A stretch of DNA of 34,597 nt from Planctomycetota bacterium (GCA_016220095.1 JACRIJ010000029.1:1-34597), one strand, 5' to 3'. Shown: positions 23,592 through 32,510, counted from the stretch's first letter. A program made the numbers and translations. Notes: generated from the sequence alone by a model not told the origin.

Positions 23592-25034
23592 TTAAAAACG
23601 CGTGGTAATTCCGAAAGTGGTGGTAAAATCCGATGATAATTTTCCTACGCCGGTGCCCAGGCCGAGCTCTATAAGGAAATATTTAGTATGATATTTGCCG
23701 CCGGCAATTAATGTCATCGGGATTCCGTCGTATCCTTCTATTATTGAAAACGCATTGGTATTTCCTTCAATCTGAAGGTCCATTGAAAAATTATCCGTCA
23801 TATTAAGGACGTAACCGACGCCGAAGGAGATGACATTCTCAAGCGCGAGGTTATCCGTGAAAATGGTAGGGTCGCCTACCATGGTATAGCCAAGGTTGAA
23901 ATGCCAGATCGACTGGCCGTATTTCCGGGAGACGATGAAATTTACGGAAATATCGGGCCCGCCGGAGGATACGAAATTATACTTGTCCGCGAGCGGCATT
24001 TTCAGCGCGGCGGCTATAGCCGTTCCGGATATGGAATCATTGCCTTTGGTGATCTGGTATTTCAGCGATGGTATGAAATCGCCGACCCCCCAGCTTCTTT
24101 CCGCGTTTGGAACGTACGATGTCGCGGAAGAATCAATAATAACGCCCTGGTTTCTCGTAAGGTCCGCGAGCGTAGGAATGGAGAGATAAAAACGTATTTC
24201 AAGATTGTCAAGCAGTCCGTATTTTATGGACATGCTGGGTTCAAGCACGCGCTGGTCGTAAAAGGTCGACCAATTTGCGCCGTTGTTTGAAAAGGAGCCC
24301 GTTGAAACGTCAACATTTGTAGTGACATAGACGGCTTGTCTGGCTACGGTCTTGGCGCCTTCAAGGGGCGGTACGAAGACAAGGGAATTAAGCTGGTTAT
24401 TATTGCCGCTGTAAAGAGGCTGGGCGAGCATAATGGTATAGCCGGTGTCGGATTCATATTTGCGGCGGAGGAGTTCGTCTTCCCGCGTGAAGGCCCAGTC
24501 TTTGCGGATTTTTTCTATGGCGTCCAGAGACGGCGTTTCAGAGGCATCTTCCATTGCTACGCGCATTTTTTGCGCCGTGCGCAGTTCGTGGGATTGTTTG
24601 TACATTTCGTAGGATTTTTCCTTCTGGCCGGTCTTATTGTAGGTAAGTGCGAGTTTTTCGCAGGCGATATAGGATTCATTGAAATATTCAAAGGCCCTTT
24701 CATAGGCTTCTATGGCTTCCACATAGCGCTGTTCGGCATAAAAACCGTCGCCTTTGCGGACCCATTCCTGGTGTTTTTCAAGGGCCTTGGAGCGGGCTTC
24801 CATGGCTTGGGATTCTGTTCTCATTCCTATGGAGGCGTATGCCGTAGCGAGCCGCGAATAAGAATAGGGTTGGATAGGGTCGTTTCTGATGGAGAGCCAG
24901 TAGCAGTCTATGGCCTCGTGATATTTGCTTTCGCGCAGGAATTCGTCGCCCCGCAGGTCGTATTCGTTGACGTCCGCCAGAGCGGATGCGCAAACGCATA
25001 TAAAAACAGCGATTGAAAAAATAAACTTATTCAT
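23592..25034 (-). CDS. Exported TPR protein with C-terminal beta-barrel-like domain
   Basis: This is a precursor of about 480 residues. A signal peptide (NKFIFSIAVFICVCASALA, cut before DVNEY) is followed by three or more TPR-like helix pairs (about 22-150). The C-terminal half (about 220-480) has alternating strands and ends in GITTRF, as outer-membrane barrels often do. It may be an outer-membrane or periplasm-facing assembly protein. The start at 25034 was chosen because the signal peptide begins there; nine codons upstream (from 25061) look non-coding. No Shine-Dalgarno is seen. A divergent promoter at 25136-25164 would give a leader of about 95 bases. Confidence 0.75.
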   Translation of the reverse strand: MNKFIFSIAVFICVCASALADVNEYDLRGDEFLRESKYHEAIDCYWLSIRNDPIQPYSYSRLATAYASIGMRTESQAMEARSKALEKHQEWVRKGDGFYAEQRYVEAIEAYERAFEYFNESYIACEKLALTYNKTGQKEKSYEMYKQSHELRTAQKMRVAMEDASETPSLDAIEKIRKDWAFTREDELLRRKYESDTGYTIMLAQPLYSGNNNQLNSLVFVPPLEGAKTVARQAVYVTTNVDVSTGSFSNNGANWSTFYDQRVLEPSMSIKYGLLDNLEIRFYLSIPTLADLTRNQGVIIDSSATSYVPNAERSWGVGDFIPSLKYQITKGNDSISGTAIAAALKMPLADKYNFVSSGGPDISVNFIVSRKYGQSIWHFNLGYTMVGDPTIFTDNLALENVISFGVGYVLNMTDNFSMDLQIEGNTNAFSIIEGYDGIPMTLIAGGKYHTKYFLIELGLGTGVGKLSSDFTTTFGITTRF

Positions 25035-25056
25035 AAATAAATCGTAACTAATGATA

Positions 25057-25120
25057 GTCACGAGGACGCGAAGGCGCGAAGATTTGTAACCGTTCTTCGT
25101 GACTTTGTGCCTTCGAGGCT
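25057..25120. repeat. Interspersed CACGAAG-type repeat in a 5' leader
   Basis: GTCACGAGGACGCGAAGG (25057-25074) and TTCTTCGTGACTTTGTGCC (25093-25111) are near inverted arms of the dispersed repeat also found at 26197-26222 and 27378-27403. It lies in the untranslated leader of the TPR gene. Confidence 0.55.
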
Positions 25121-25135
25121 ATAATTATCGTAGTT

Positions 25136-25164
25136 ATTATAAAAATAGCCGTTGCAAAAGTCAA
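25136..25164 (-). promoter_or_regulatory. Minus-strand promoter for the TPR/beta-barrel gene
   Basis: Reading the minus strand, TTGACT (25164-25159), a 17-bp spacer and TATAAT (25141-25136) form a near-consensus promoter. It is placed back-to-back with the plus-strand promoter at 25172. The start site near 25129 gives a leader of about 95 bases to the ATG at 25034. Confidence 0.78.
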
Positions 25165-25180
25165 GGTTTTGTTGACTTTT
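25156..25180. promoter_or_regulatory. Inverted repeat covering both divergent -35 boxes
   Basis: AAAAGTCAA (25156-25164) and TTGACTTTT (25172-25180) are perfect 9-bp arms around GGTTTTG. Each arm holds one -35 box, so the symmetry is partly the two promoters themselves. The identity runs 3 bases past each hexamer on the spacer side, so it could also be an operator. Confidence 0.6.
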
Positions 25181-25200
25181 ACCAATTGAAAGTGTATAAA
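25172..25200 (+). promoter_or_regulatory. Plus-strand promoter, apparently leaderless
   Basis: TTGACT (25172-25177), a 17-bp spacer and TATAAA (25195-25200) lie 8 bases before the ATG at 25209. The transcript would begin at or within two bases of the codon, leaving no leader, as at the hsdS promoter. It shares TTGACTTTTACC with the promoter at 20407-20436, and GTGTATAA at the -10 with it and with the 7955 promoter. Confidence 0.8.
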
Positions 25201-25208
25201 TAGTGTTT

Positions 25209-25970
25209 ATGAACAGGCTCGGCATAATAGTTTTCGCATTCGCAGTACTATTGCCAGCTATTTCCGGGACTTCATACGGACAGATGGCCGAGGGCGCCGG
25301 TTGCATGCTGTCTTCGGAAGGACGGGAGACCTCTACGTACATTTACTACGGCCTGACAAGCGATTTGGTAATAAAAACCAGGGAGGTCGGGGATACGAAT
25401 CTTCAGTACCGGTTTGCCGGCGCCGGCTTTTCGTTTCAGCACAGCGGCAAAATATTCGGCTATACGCCGTTTTTGGGTTTTGAACGGGCTATCCTGACGC
25501 AGACCGAAGCGGAAACCAGCGGTATGAAACAATTCATTGACCGTTTGCAGATAGGCATTGCGGATTTTCCTGAAAGAGGCTCTAATGATATTGGATATGC
25601 AGTTTCCACAGGATACGTTTCACTTGCCATGTGGGATGGCTTGAGGGACAGGTTTAAGGACGGCGGGGTTTACGCGTCCGGAAAGCTGTTCTGGGATTAT
25701 AATTTAACCAAGCAATTTGAAAGCCGGCTGGTGCTGTCAGCCGCGTCCAAATTTTCCGGCACTGATTTGGCGTATAACCTTGCGGTTATTCCGGCCCTGG
25801 CATGGCATGCCGGCGAGAATGTAGAAATAACACTTGGATTGAATTTAAGCTCAACCAGGTTTAATTTCCAGTTTCACGGCCAGTCAAAAACCATAGATAT
25901 AGACGATAACCTGAATAGTTTTTTCTCAACGGAAAAATCGATGATCTTCGGCGTAAACATCGCTTTTTGA
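25209..25970 (+). CDS. Exported outer-membrane beta-barrel-like protein
   Basis: This 253-residue precursor has a signal peptide (NRLGIIVFAFAVLLPAISG, cleaved around TSYGQ). Many short alternating strands follow (YIYYGLTSDLVIKTREV, FGYTPFLGFERAIL, VEITLGLNLSSTRFNF), and the terminal strand MIFGVNIAF ends in Phe, the usual recognition end for barrel insertion. I do not recognise the family. The start at 25209 (ATG) follows a promoter directly. It is divergently transcribed from the TPR/barrel gene and probably co-regulated with it, so both may serve one envelope function. Confidence 0.72.
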   Translation: MNRLGIIVFAFAVLLPAISGTSYGQMAEGAGCMLSSEGRETSTYIYYGLTSDLVIKTREVGDTNLQYRFAGAGFSFQHSGKIFGYTPFLGFERAILTQTEAETSGMKQFIDRLQIGIADFPERGSNDIGYAVSTGYVSLAMWDGLRDRFKDGGVYASGKLFWDYNLTKQFESRLVLSAASKFSGTDLAYNLAVIPALAWHAGENVEITLGLNLSSTRFNFQFHGQSKTIDIDDNLNSFFSTEKSMIFGVNIAF

Positions 25971-26259
25971 TTGAACAATGTTGAATCGTTTTGAACAGCA
26001 TTGAACGACTTTTAACAACAGATTAAACAGATTTAGCAGGGAGAATACAGGTGCCGCTTCGCGCGTCCTTCATTCTCCATTTTTCATACTTCCTTCTTTA
26101 TAAAGAACGGGGGCTTTACGAGACTTTAAAGAGACTTGCGGCTGACGAAACGACGGACTCCTGACTTAGGACGCAGGACTCAAGACTCCGTCCCGTTTTT
26201 CGTGACTTCGTGTTTTCGTGGCAAAAAACGTAAGGCTGATTTATCAGGGATTGATCTGA
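25971..26259. repeat. Gene-free repeat-rich spacer
   Basis: It begins with TTGAAC-type words repeated (25971-26015), then a stretch whose reverse complement matches about 454-483 (26065-26096). GACTC/AGGACG words follow (26150-26195), then TTCGTGACTTCGTGTTTTCGTGG (26197-26222), a relative of the repeats at 25093 and 27378. CAGGGA near 26245 is a possible weak ribosome site for the channel gene. No convincing promoter or gene is seen. Confidence 0.5.
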
Positions 26260-27264
26260 ATGAAAGGACTTAAGAGAAAAATTATAATTGCCGTAGCGCT
26301 CGTGGTATTCACCTTCAGCGCCGGCGTTTTCGGCTACATGTGGATTGAAGGCTGGGATGCCTTTGATTCGCTCTATATGACCGTTATTACGCTCGGCACC
26401 GTCGGCTACGGCGAAATTCCCACTCAGCTTTCAACCGGAGGCAGGGCATTTACGATGTTCCTTATCGTGATAGGAATGGGCACCTTCGTATACGGCATCA
26501 CTACAGTAACAGCATTTATCATTGAAGGCGAATTGGGCGGTTTTTTGAGGAAAAAACAGATGATGAAAACCATTGAAAACATGAAGGACCATTACATTAT
26601 CTGCGGTTCGGGCGATGTGGGCATGTATATCATTGATGAATTGCATAAGACCCAGCGCGAATTCGTGGTTATAGAAAACGAATCCGAACATCAGGCAAAA
26701 CTTAAAGAAAATGAAAACATTGTTTATATTGAAGGCGACCCCGCGGAAGACGCAATTCTCATACAAGCCGGCATTCAAAGGGCAAAGGGCCTTATAACCG
26801 CTCTGCCTTCGGATAAAGATAACCTGTTCGTGGTAATAAGCGCCAGAAGCCTTAATCCCGCGCTGAGAATAGTCGCGCGGTGTAACGAGGAGAGTACGGA
26901 GGCGAAACTCAATAAGGCCGGCGCCGACGCTACAGTGTCCACCAATGCTATCGGCGGCCTGCGTATGGCCTCAACCATGATACGCCCTACGGTAGTAACC
27001 TTCCTGGATAAGATGCTCCGCGGCCCGGAATCACACCTGCGTATTGAGGAAATTGAAATATCGCCTGATTCACGGCTTGTAGGCAAGTCCCTGAGAGAGG
27101 CGGATATCGCAAATAAAACGGGATTGCTCGTGCTTGCAGTGAAAAACAGGGAAACAGACCAGTTTGCTTTTAATCCTAAAGCATCATCCGTTCTTACAAA
27201 GGACGATGTCCTTATTTTTATCGGCAATCCGGAACAGATAAAGACGTTCAGGAAATATTATTAA
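26260..27264 (+). CDS. Potassium channel with RCK/TrkA domains
   Basis: This 334-residue K+ channel subunit is of the two-transmembrane, MthK/Kch type. TM1 is about residues 8-28, the pore helix and filter contain TLGTVGYGEIP (TVGYG, 47-51), and TM2 is about 63-88. The RCK (TrkA_N) domain starts at HYIICGSGDVGMYI (111-124) with the GxGxxG nucleotide loop, and a TrkA_C domain covers about 250-334. Four subunits would form an inner-membrane channel gated by ligands bound to the RCK ring. It appears to be a single-gene unit bounded by repeat-rich spacers. All filter residues are canonical, so it should conduct K+. Confidence 0.93.
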   Translation: MKGLKRKIIIAVALVVFTFSAGVFGYMWIEGWDAFDSLYMTVITLGTVGYGEIPTQLSTGGRAFTMFLIVIGMGTFVYGITTVTAFIIEGELGGFLRKKQMMKTIENMKDHYIICGSGDVGMYIIDELHKTQREFVVIENESEHQAKLKENENIVYIEGDPAEDAILIQAGIQRAKGLITALPSDKDNLFVVISARSLNPALRIVARCNEESTEAKLNKAGADATVSTNAIGGLRMASTMIRPTVVTFLDKMLRGPESHLRIEEIEISPDSRLVGKSLREADIANKTGLLVLAVKNRETDQFAFNPKASSVLTKDDVLIFIGNPEQIKTFRKYY

Positions 27265-27430
27265 CGAAGTAGCGAGTAGTGAGTACCGAGTACCGAGGAA
27301 GGACGGACGAAACGAGGAAAGGGAAACAAAGTCGTTATTTCGCTGTGATATCTGTGGTCAAATGGCGTAGTCGTTCTTCGTGACCTCGCGTCTTCGTGGC
27401 AGGAATTGCCGTGGCTTGTAAAATATTTTT
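27265..27430. repeat. Dispersed repeats after the channel gene
   Basis: A purine-rich run of AGTAGCGAGTA/GTACCGAGTACCGAGG/GGACGGACGAA words (27264-27318) matches the family at 482-540. GGCGTAGTCGT then TTCTTCGTGACC (about 27365-27387) matches the family at 6045, 25093 and 26197. No gene is seen. The remaining bases to 27512 are AT-rich leader of the lipoprotein gene. Confidence 0.55.
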
Positions 27431-27512
27431 ACATTTCCCGAAACTTTATTAACAAAGCGGTGTTTCAATTAGTGATAACGAAAAAAAGAGGTTGTTTTTA
27501 GGAGATATCTTT

Positions 27513-29888
27513 ATGTTTAATACAGCTGGAAAAATACTTTTTGCGATGGTATTTATCATATCATTAATGGTATTTACAGGTTGCGGCAAGGGACAGCCGA
27601 TTGATCCCAATGCAATAACCAATACTGCCGGTTCCGGCACCAATACCGAGTCCGGTACCAATACCGGAGGTACTGCCGGCGGTTCTACTGCGGGCGGCGA
27701 TACGAGCGGCGGTACGACAACCGGTACGGATACCGGTTCAACAACAGGTTCGGGTTCGTCAACCGGCGATTCAGGCACTACAACAGGAACGGGTTCAACC
27801 GGTTCCACTGGCGGTTCGACCACGGGTTCTACCGGCTCTACGGGTTCCGGGACCGGTTCAAGCGGTTCGGGCACGTCCACAGGCGGCACTACCACGAGTA
27901 CGGCGACATCCGATTACGTAATATATGAAGTCACGCAAACAAGCAATAAGTCCTACAAGGCATCAATAAACAGCGCAAATATCGTAATCCTGCCTTCTGC
28001 GGTTTCGGCCTCGGCAAACATGCAGGCAGTAGGAAATGCCAGTGTTACTTTTTCCGACGGCACTACGATTTCTACGGGCGACGATTCCGGTTTTGATAAA
28101 ACGGAAATTCCCGAGGGTGTCATTCTTGACGCCTATTCCGATCCCGCGAATCAGCCGTCTGTTACAATTACCACTGCCTCCGGCGATTCTGCAATGACAA
28201 CGATATCCGTTGAAATGGAAGACGACGCATCTTCTGCGACAAACGGCGACAACGGCAAAGGCGACCAGCCCATAGGGCTTGAACTCGTACCTGAAACATT
28301 CTCCATTAACGAAGGCGGCATGCAGATTCTGCATGCGCTCAGGATAAATGCCAATGGCAAGGTCATTAAAGCAACGAATGTTACATGGGAAATTTCTCCG
28401 GCGGATTACTCTGCCAATCTCGTTCCCGATGAGAGCGACAGCAGTTACGCGGTATTTACCGCGCCGAGCGATATTCTGGAAGAAAATCTTGATGTTACCA
28501 TTACCGCGACAATACTTTCGGACAGCCTTGAAATCAGCGATTCCAGCGTGGGTTTTGTAGCCAATGACGCCTATCTCGTGAAAATCTACGGCATTCTTTA
28601 CAATACTGACGGCGTTACTGTAATGGCCAATACGCTTCTGGGCGTTGACCTGCCTCAGGTCCCCGGCCTGAAACCGTTCTTTTTCACGGATATAACCGAC
28701 ATGAACGGGATGTATGAAATCTATGTCCCGGCTACGCCGATGGGACTCGTTGACGGCGATAAATACAGAATATTCGTGGATAGCGACCTTGAAGGTAAGA
28801 AACACCTTGTCAAGGGCCTGAATATGGCCACCGGTGATCCGTTTATAGTTGTCTATCAATTGGAAACCGAGAAGAACGTTAACGTGAAAAAAACCGATAT
28901 CTCATTTTTTGTTCCCGAGCCAACGCCCGTAAAAAAAGTCATCAGATACGCGGCCTGGCAGGTAAGAAATGCCGTACAGCGCCTTGTAGCGGAACCGCAT
29001 AACCGCGTCAGGGAGCTTTTTGACGGCGAGACCGTGCCTAATCCGATTAATTTCGGTATTCTTAAAGGCTGGTCATGGGAATGGATTGAGGACCCGACCT
29101 ACGATTTGCTGTTGACTTCGCCGGACTTGCGCGAACATATTTACGTCGTTGAATCCTCAACGGACCATTATACTTACAGGCATGAAATCCTGCCATATCT
29201 CTACAACACGGTTTATCCGACGGATTGGATTAAAATAGCGGAAGGCGAATGGGTGGATACCTTTGAAAGTACGGTTTTGATACAGATCGTAAATACCATA
29301 TACCATTACCTGCCTGGCAAGGATACCCCGCACAGGACTACAGTGGTTGCCTGGACGCCCGGCAGTTCCGACCTTTCCAGCACTCTTATGGTTGACAATT
29401 ATTATGGAAATATGAATGACGCGGACAGTAAGAAAATCAATCATTTTGAAGTAGCGAGGGAATTTAACGGATTTGAAGTAATCGGTACAAATGCGGATTT
29501 GTTTACCTACGGCGGTTCCGGGATTGCGTATTTCTATCCGCCGGTCGTTGACGCAACATTGCCTGCGCCCGATTCCGTGCAGGTAACGAATTCGTTTGCC
29601 GGCAACCTTACAGGCAAATTCGGCGGGGATTTCGCGCTGGTTGATACGACCCTTGACGGCCCGCATAACGGCGATAAGGTGGAAATCCACGTTCTGTCAG
29701 TAGCGGAAAAACTTACCCAGGCTAATACCGACCTTCAGAAAATTGCCACCGGCAGTATAAAGAAACTTGAAGAAGACGATACCTTTACCACTGTCTGTAC
29801 GTTTGATATTTTCATTAACGGCGTGATAAAAGTGTACGCCCCGGAAGATACGAATCATACGGAACCGAAGGAAGTTATAAACGAATAA
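27513..29888 (+). CDS. Large surface or periplasmic lipoprotein with Ser/Gly/Thr tether
   Basis: This 791-residue precursor has a lipoprotein signal (ILFAMVFIISLMVFTGC, lipid attachment at C24). Residues about 38-133 are almost only Gly, Ser and Thr, a flexible tether. The rest looks like beta-sandwich modules: an Ig-like stretch near 255-350 (INEGGMQILHALRINANG, then VTWEIS) and a carboxypeptidase-regulatory-like stretch near 360-430 (KIYGILYNTDGVTVMANTLL, then MNGMYEIYVP). A large C-terminal region (about 470-791) has no family I recognise. The ATG at 27513 was chosen because AGGAGA lies 7 bases upstream. A strong terminator follows, so it is probably monocistronic. Confidence 0.82.
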   Translation: MFNTAGKILFAMVFIISLMVFTGCGKGQPIDPNAITNTAGSGTNTESGTNTGGTAGGSTAGGDTSGGTTTGTDTGSTTGSGSSTGDSGTTTGTGSTGSTGGSTTGSTGSTGSGTGSSGSGTSTGGTTTSTATSDYVIYEVTQTSNKSYKASINSANIVILPSAVSASANMQAVGNASVTFSDGTTISTGDDSGFDKTEIPEGVILDAYSDPANQPSVTITTASGDSAMTTISVEMEDDASSATNGDNGKGDQPIGLELVPETFSINEGGMQILHALRINANGKVIKATNVTWEISPADYSANLVPDESDSSYAVFTAPSDILEENLDVTITATILSDSLEISDSSVGFVANDAYLVKIYGILYNTDGVTVMANTLLGVDLPQVPGLKPFFFTDITDMNGMYEIYVPATPMGLVDGDKYRIFVDSDLEGKKHLVKGLNMATGDPFIVVYQLETEKNVNVKKTDISFFVPEPTPVKKVIRYAAWQVRNAVQRLVAEPHNRVRELFDGETVPNPINFGILKGWSWEWIEDPTYDLLLTSPDLREHIYVVESSTDHYTYRHEILPYLYNTVYPTDWIKIAEGEWVDTFESTVLIQIVNTIYHYLPGKDTPHRTTVVAWTPGSSDLSSTLMVDNYYGNMNDADSKKINHFEVAREFNGFEVIGTNADLFTYGGSGIAYFYPPVVDATLPAPDSVQVTNSFAGNLTGKFGGDFALVDTTLDGPHNGDKVEIHVLSVAEKLTQANTDLQKIATGSIKKLEEDDTFTTVCTFDIFINGVIKVYAPEDTNHTEPKEVINE
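27629..27907 (+). repeat. Low-complexity GGT/ACC-word repeat encoding the tether
   Basis: Degenerate repeats of GGTTC, ACCGG and CACGGG encode the Gly/Ser/Thr tether. Codons vary more than the amino acids, so selection appears to act on composition and not on exact DNA copies. The region is prone to length change. Confidence 0.7.
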
Positions 29889-29909
29889 ACCATTTAACAG
29901 ATATTCAAG

Positions 29910-29946
29910 CCTTTCCAGGCGTAAAAAACCTGGGAAGGTTTTTTTT
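29910..29946 (+). terminator. Rho-independent terminator of the lipoprotein gene
   Basis: CCTTTCCAGG (29910-29919) pairs with CCTGGGAAGG (29929-29938) with one wobble, loop CGTAAAAAA, followed by eight T (29939-29946). A second hairpin, GCTTCAG-TTG-CTGAAGC (29952-29968), lies between it and the convergent gene. Confidence 0.9.
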
Positions 29947-30005
29947 ATATCGCTTCAGTTGCTGAAGCCTTGCTAATTTTTTCATTTTTGGAAACTCTCT
30001 GGCAG

Positions 30006-32510
30006 TCAGATGATTCCCATGGCCCTGCATAATTCATTCCGCTCTTCCGGCGTTATTCCGGCATGGCAGGCATAACTCTCCAGAAACCGCCATTTGTCTG
30101 TTTTCGTAAGCCGGGCTTTGTCAAACATCCTTCTGAATTCAAACAGGTCGTCGCCCCTGAAAGACGGCGTTAAGGACCTGAATAGTGTTAGATTTTTCAT
30201 AAGCGGTAAAAACACGGCGGTTCTTTTTCCGTATTCTTTTGTAAGCGCCGCGCCCGCCTCAATGCCGTCCGCCTTGAAACCCATTGCATGCAACCTTCCC
30301 ATAATCGCTCCTGTGCGCGTCAAAAGCTCTCGCTGTCCCGTATCGTGCCCGGATTTCAGGCATTCCTTCATCTGTCTCATGCCGCTTTCCGTCAGCACCG
30401 CTATTATGCCGCTTTTGGAAAAATTTTCCGGCATCAGGAGCGCTACGGGTATTACCGCGGGCAGTCCGGCAAATGATAGCGCATTTGCGTTGCGCCAAAT
30501 TTCCCTGGCATCGGAATACCACGCAAGGAACAGGTAGGTTTCATTGTTTTTTTCAGCATTCAGCGGTTCAAGAAGCGTCCAATTCCCATCAGGTTTCCTG
30601 CCGGCCATGACTTCGCAGGTTTTCTCCAGGAATTTTTCAACTGTTGCGTAATCAAGGCCGGGCAATTCCTTTTTCAACAATCCGTGGAATCCGTTGAAAT
30701 CCAGTTTCTGGTAATTTCTTCCGGGTTTCGCGCATTGCCTGCGTACCTTGGCAATATCGCGCCATAAAAGCTCCTTCTGCTTTTCCGCGATTTCGCCTAT
30801 AAATTTTCTTAACCGGACAATGCCGTATTCATCATCTGAAAAATATGCCTTGAGAAACCTTAAACGGTCCGTGTTTGATATGGAAGCCATGCGGTTCAGT
30901 TTGGCAAGGTTCAGGACGCAGAGTTTTTCAGGAAGAGGCGCTCCGTTGAATTCGGCCCTTTCAAAATCCACAAGCCATAACCTGAAAATCCCGTTTTTGT
31001 CAGGAGAGACCAGTATGTTGGTCGGGCTGAAATCGTCCTGATAGATGCCTTTTTTGTGCAGACTGCGCGCGAATCGTCCGTACGAACGTATTATGGCATG
31101 GACCGCGGCCGGGGACAATTGAGATATTTCACGATTCAGAAAAGCGCCGATATTTGCGGCGTTTTCCATGAACTGGAAAATTATCGTGCTGTCTGAAACT
31201 GCCGCGGGCAGGGGCGTGTCTATTCCGGCTGAATGCGCGTCAATAATTCTGCGCAATTCAATGCGGCTCTTGTGCCCGGTAAAAGCGCGTTTAAGAAGCA
31301 TAACCGGCGCCTTGAAAAGCGCGGGTAATAAACCGCGGCCGGTTTTAAGGGCGTTTTTGACATATTCCGCCGGAGACCGGTATGTTTTTACGAGGAAATT
31401 TTCACCGGCAATTTCCGAACGGTACAGCGTTTTTACGCGGCTTTGCTTTATAGCAATGCGGTTCTTCATAATATACGGCAGTTCTTGTGCGAAACGGTTC
31501 GCATAATCATTCCTTACCAGCCACACGGTTTTATCGGTTTTGATTTTTTTATAACCGGGAAACGCGGACTTGCCGGCGGAACGTATTCCCCAGGAATCCG
31601 GGCATAGAAAAACGTGCCACGCAAATATGGCCGAACTTATAAGGAATTTTTTGCGCAATGAGGGGATCAGGAATAGCGTCAGCGCATTGGGAATCAGGTT
31701 CAAAATGGAATTTGCCAGGGCTTTTACGGCCTTTACCGCGGGCAGGAGCGCGGCATACGGCATGGAATAATGCTTGAAAAAAAACCTGTAAAGGGAGCGG
31801 TGGTATTCTATGCGGGAGCGTATTTTGATTTTACCCGCGCTTTGACCCTGGAGATGGATGACCCTTGACATGGGCACGAGGAAAACTTTTCGGCCTGATT
31901 TGCGAACACGGAAGCACAAGTCTGTTTCTTCAAGGAAAAAGAAGAAGCCTTCATCCAAAGGAGGCCCTTCAGGCAGGGCGGATTTTCTTATGGCCATGCA
32001 CGCGCCTATGCAGGATTCCACTTCGAACGGTTCTTTACGCGCCTGGAGCTTACTCGGAAATTTTTCCGGAAAAATCAGGCGCAGAAGGCTTTTGTTCAGG
32101 GTTTCAGTCAGGAGTGAAGGCGTGGAATCAAATGAATTCTGCAGGGAGTTATCCGCGTTAATCAATTGCGGGCAGGCGATGGCCGCGTCGGGATGCGCGT
32201 CAAGGAAATCAATCAGCTTATCAAGGGCGCCCGGCAAGCAGACAGTATCGGAATTAAGGGCTATCGCATATTGTCCGGAAGAATTCCGCATGCCGGCGTT
32301 CAATGCCCGCGCGAAACCGGAATTTTCCCTGTTTTGCATGAGTTTTACTTCCGGAAACAGCGATTGTATTTTTTGCACGCTGTCATCCGTGGAGGCATTG
32401 TCCACCACAATGATTTCATGTTCGCGTGAAAGCGTTTGTTTAACGGAATTGATTGCGTTGACAATCAAATCCGCCGTGTTCCAATTGATAAATATGACGG
32501 ATACTGACAT
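30006..32510 (-). CDS. GT2 glycosyltransferase fused to WaaP-like kinase and pseudokinase
   Basis: This 834-residue protein has three modules. Residues 1-250 are a GT2 domain (VIFINWNTADLIV, VVDNASTDDS at 36-45, metal motif LNSD at 85-88, EETDLC). Residues 250-305 are hydrophobic/amphipathic and may sit at the membrane. Residues about 360-570 resemble the lipopolysaccharide kinase (WaaP/Kdo kinase) family: K375, the catalytic-loop Asp493 in YQDDFSPTN, and metal Asp515 in LVDFE. Residues about 640-830 repeat the pattern (GRLHAMGF, then LTKTDKWRFLESY against SNTDRLRFLKAY) but lack the loop Asn and DFE-like motif, so this looks like a pseudokinase. It may add and phosphorylate a sugar on lipid A-core or glycan. 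Confidence 0.78.
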   Translation of the reverse strand: MSVSVIFINWNTADLIVNAINSVKQTLSREHEIIVVDNASTDDSVQKIQSLFPEVKLMQNRENSGFARALNAGMRNSSGQYAIALNSDTVCLPGALDKLIDFLDAHPDAAIACPQLINADNSLQNSFDSTPSLLTETLNKSLLRLIFPEKFPSKLQARKEPFEVESCIGACMAIRKSALPEGPPLDEGFFFFLEETDLCFRVRKSGRKVFLVPMSRVIHLQGQSAGKIKIRSRIEYHRSLYRFFFKHYSMPYAALLPAVKAVKALANSILNLIPNALTLFLIPSLRKKFLISSAIFAWHVFLCPDSWGIRSAGKSAFPGYKKIKTDKTVWLVRNDYANRFAQELPYIMKNRIAIKQSRVKTLYRSEIAGENFLVKTYRSPAEYVKNALKTGRGLLPALFKAPVMLLKRAFTGHKSRIELRRIIDAHSAGIDTPLPAAVSDSTIIFQFMENAANIGAFLNREISQLSPAAVHAIIRSYGRFARSLHKKGIYQDDFSPTNILVSPDKNGIFRLWLVDFERAEFNGAPLPEKLCVLNLAKLNRMASISNTDRLRFLKAYFSDDEYGIVRLRKFIGEIAEKQKELLWRDIAKVRRQCAKPGRNYQKLDFNGFHGLLKKELPGLDYATVEKFLEKTCEVMAGRKPDGNWTLLEPLNAEKNNETYLFLAWYSDAREIWRNANALSFAGLPAVIPVALLMPENFSKSGIIAVLTESGMRQMKECLKSGHDTGQRELLTRTGAIMGRLHAMGFKADGIEAGAALTKEYGKRTAVFLPLMKNLTLFRSLTPSFRGDDLFEFRRMFDKARLTKTDKWRFLESYACHAGITPEERNELCRAMGII

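Noticed and set aside
24336-25016. Plus-strand 226-codon frame over the TPR gene
   Set aside because: Its Phe/Gly-rich product mirrors the TPR coding strand; not a gene.
27449-27895. Minus-strand 148-codon frame rich in Pro, Val and Glu
   Set aside because: It is the antisense of the Gly/Ser/Thr tether repeats of the lipoprotein; its composition follows from the repeat and there is no ribosome site or family.
27963-28859. Minus-strand 298-codon frame inside the lipoprotein gene
   Set aside because: Long, but fully antisense to a gene with signal peptide, ribosome site and terminator; it has no domain and looks like a shadow of the coding strand.
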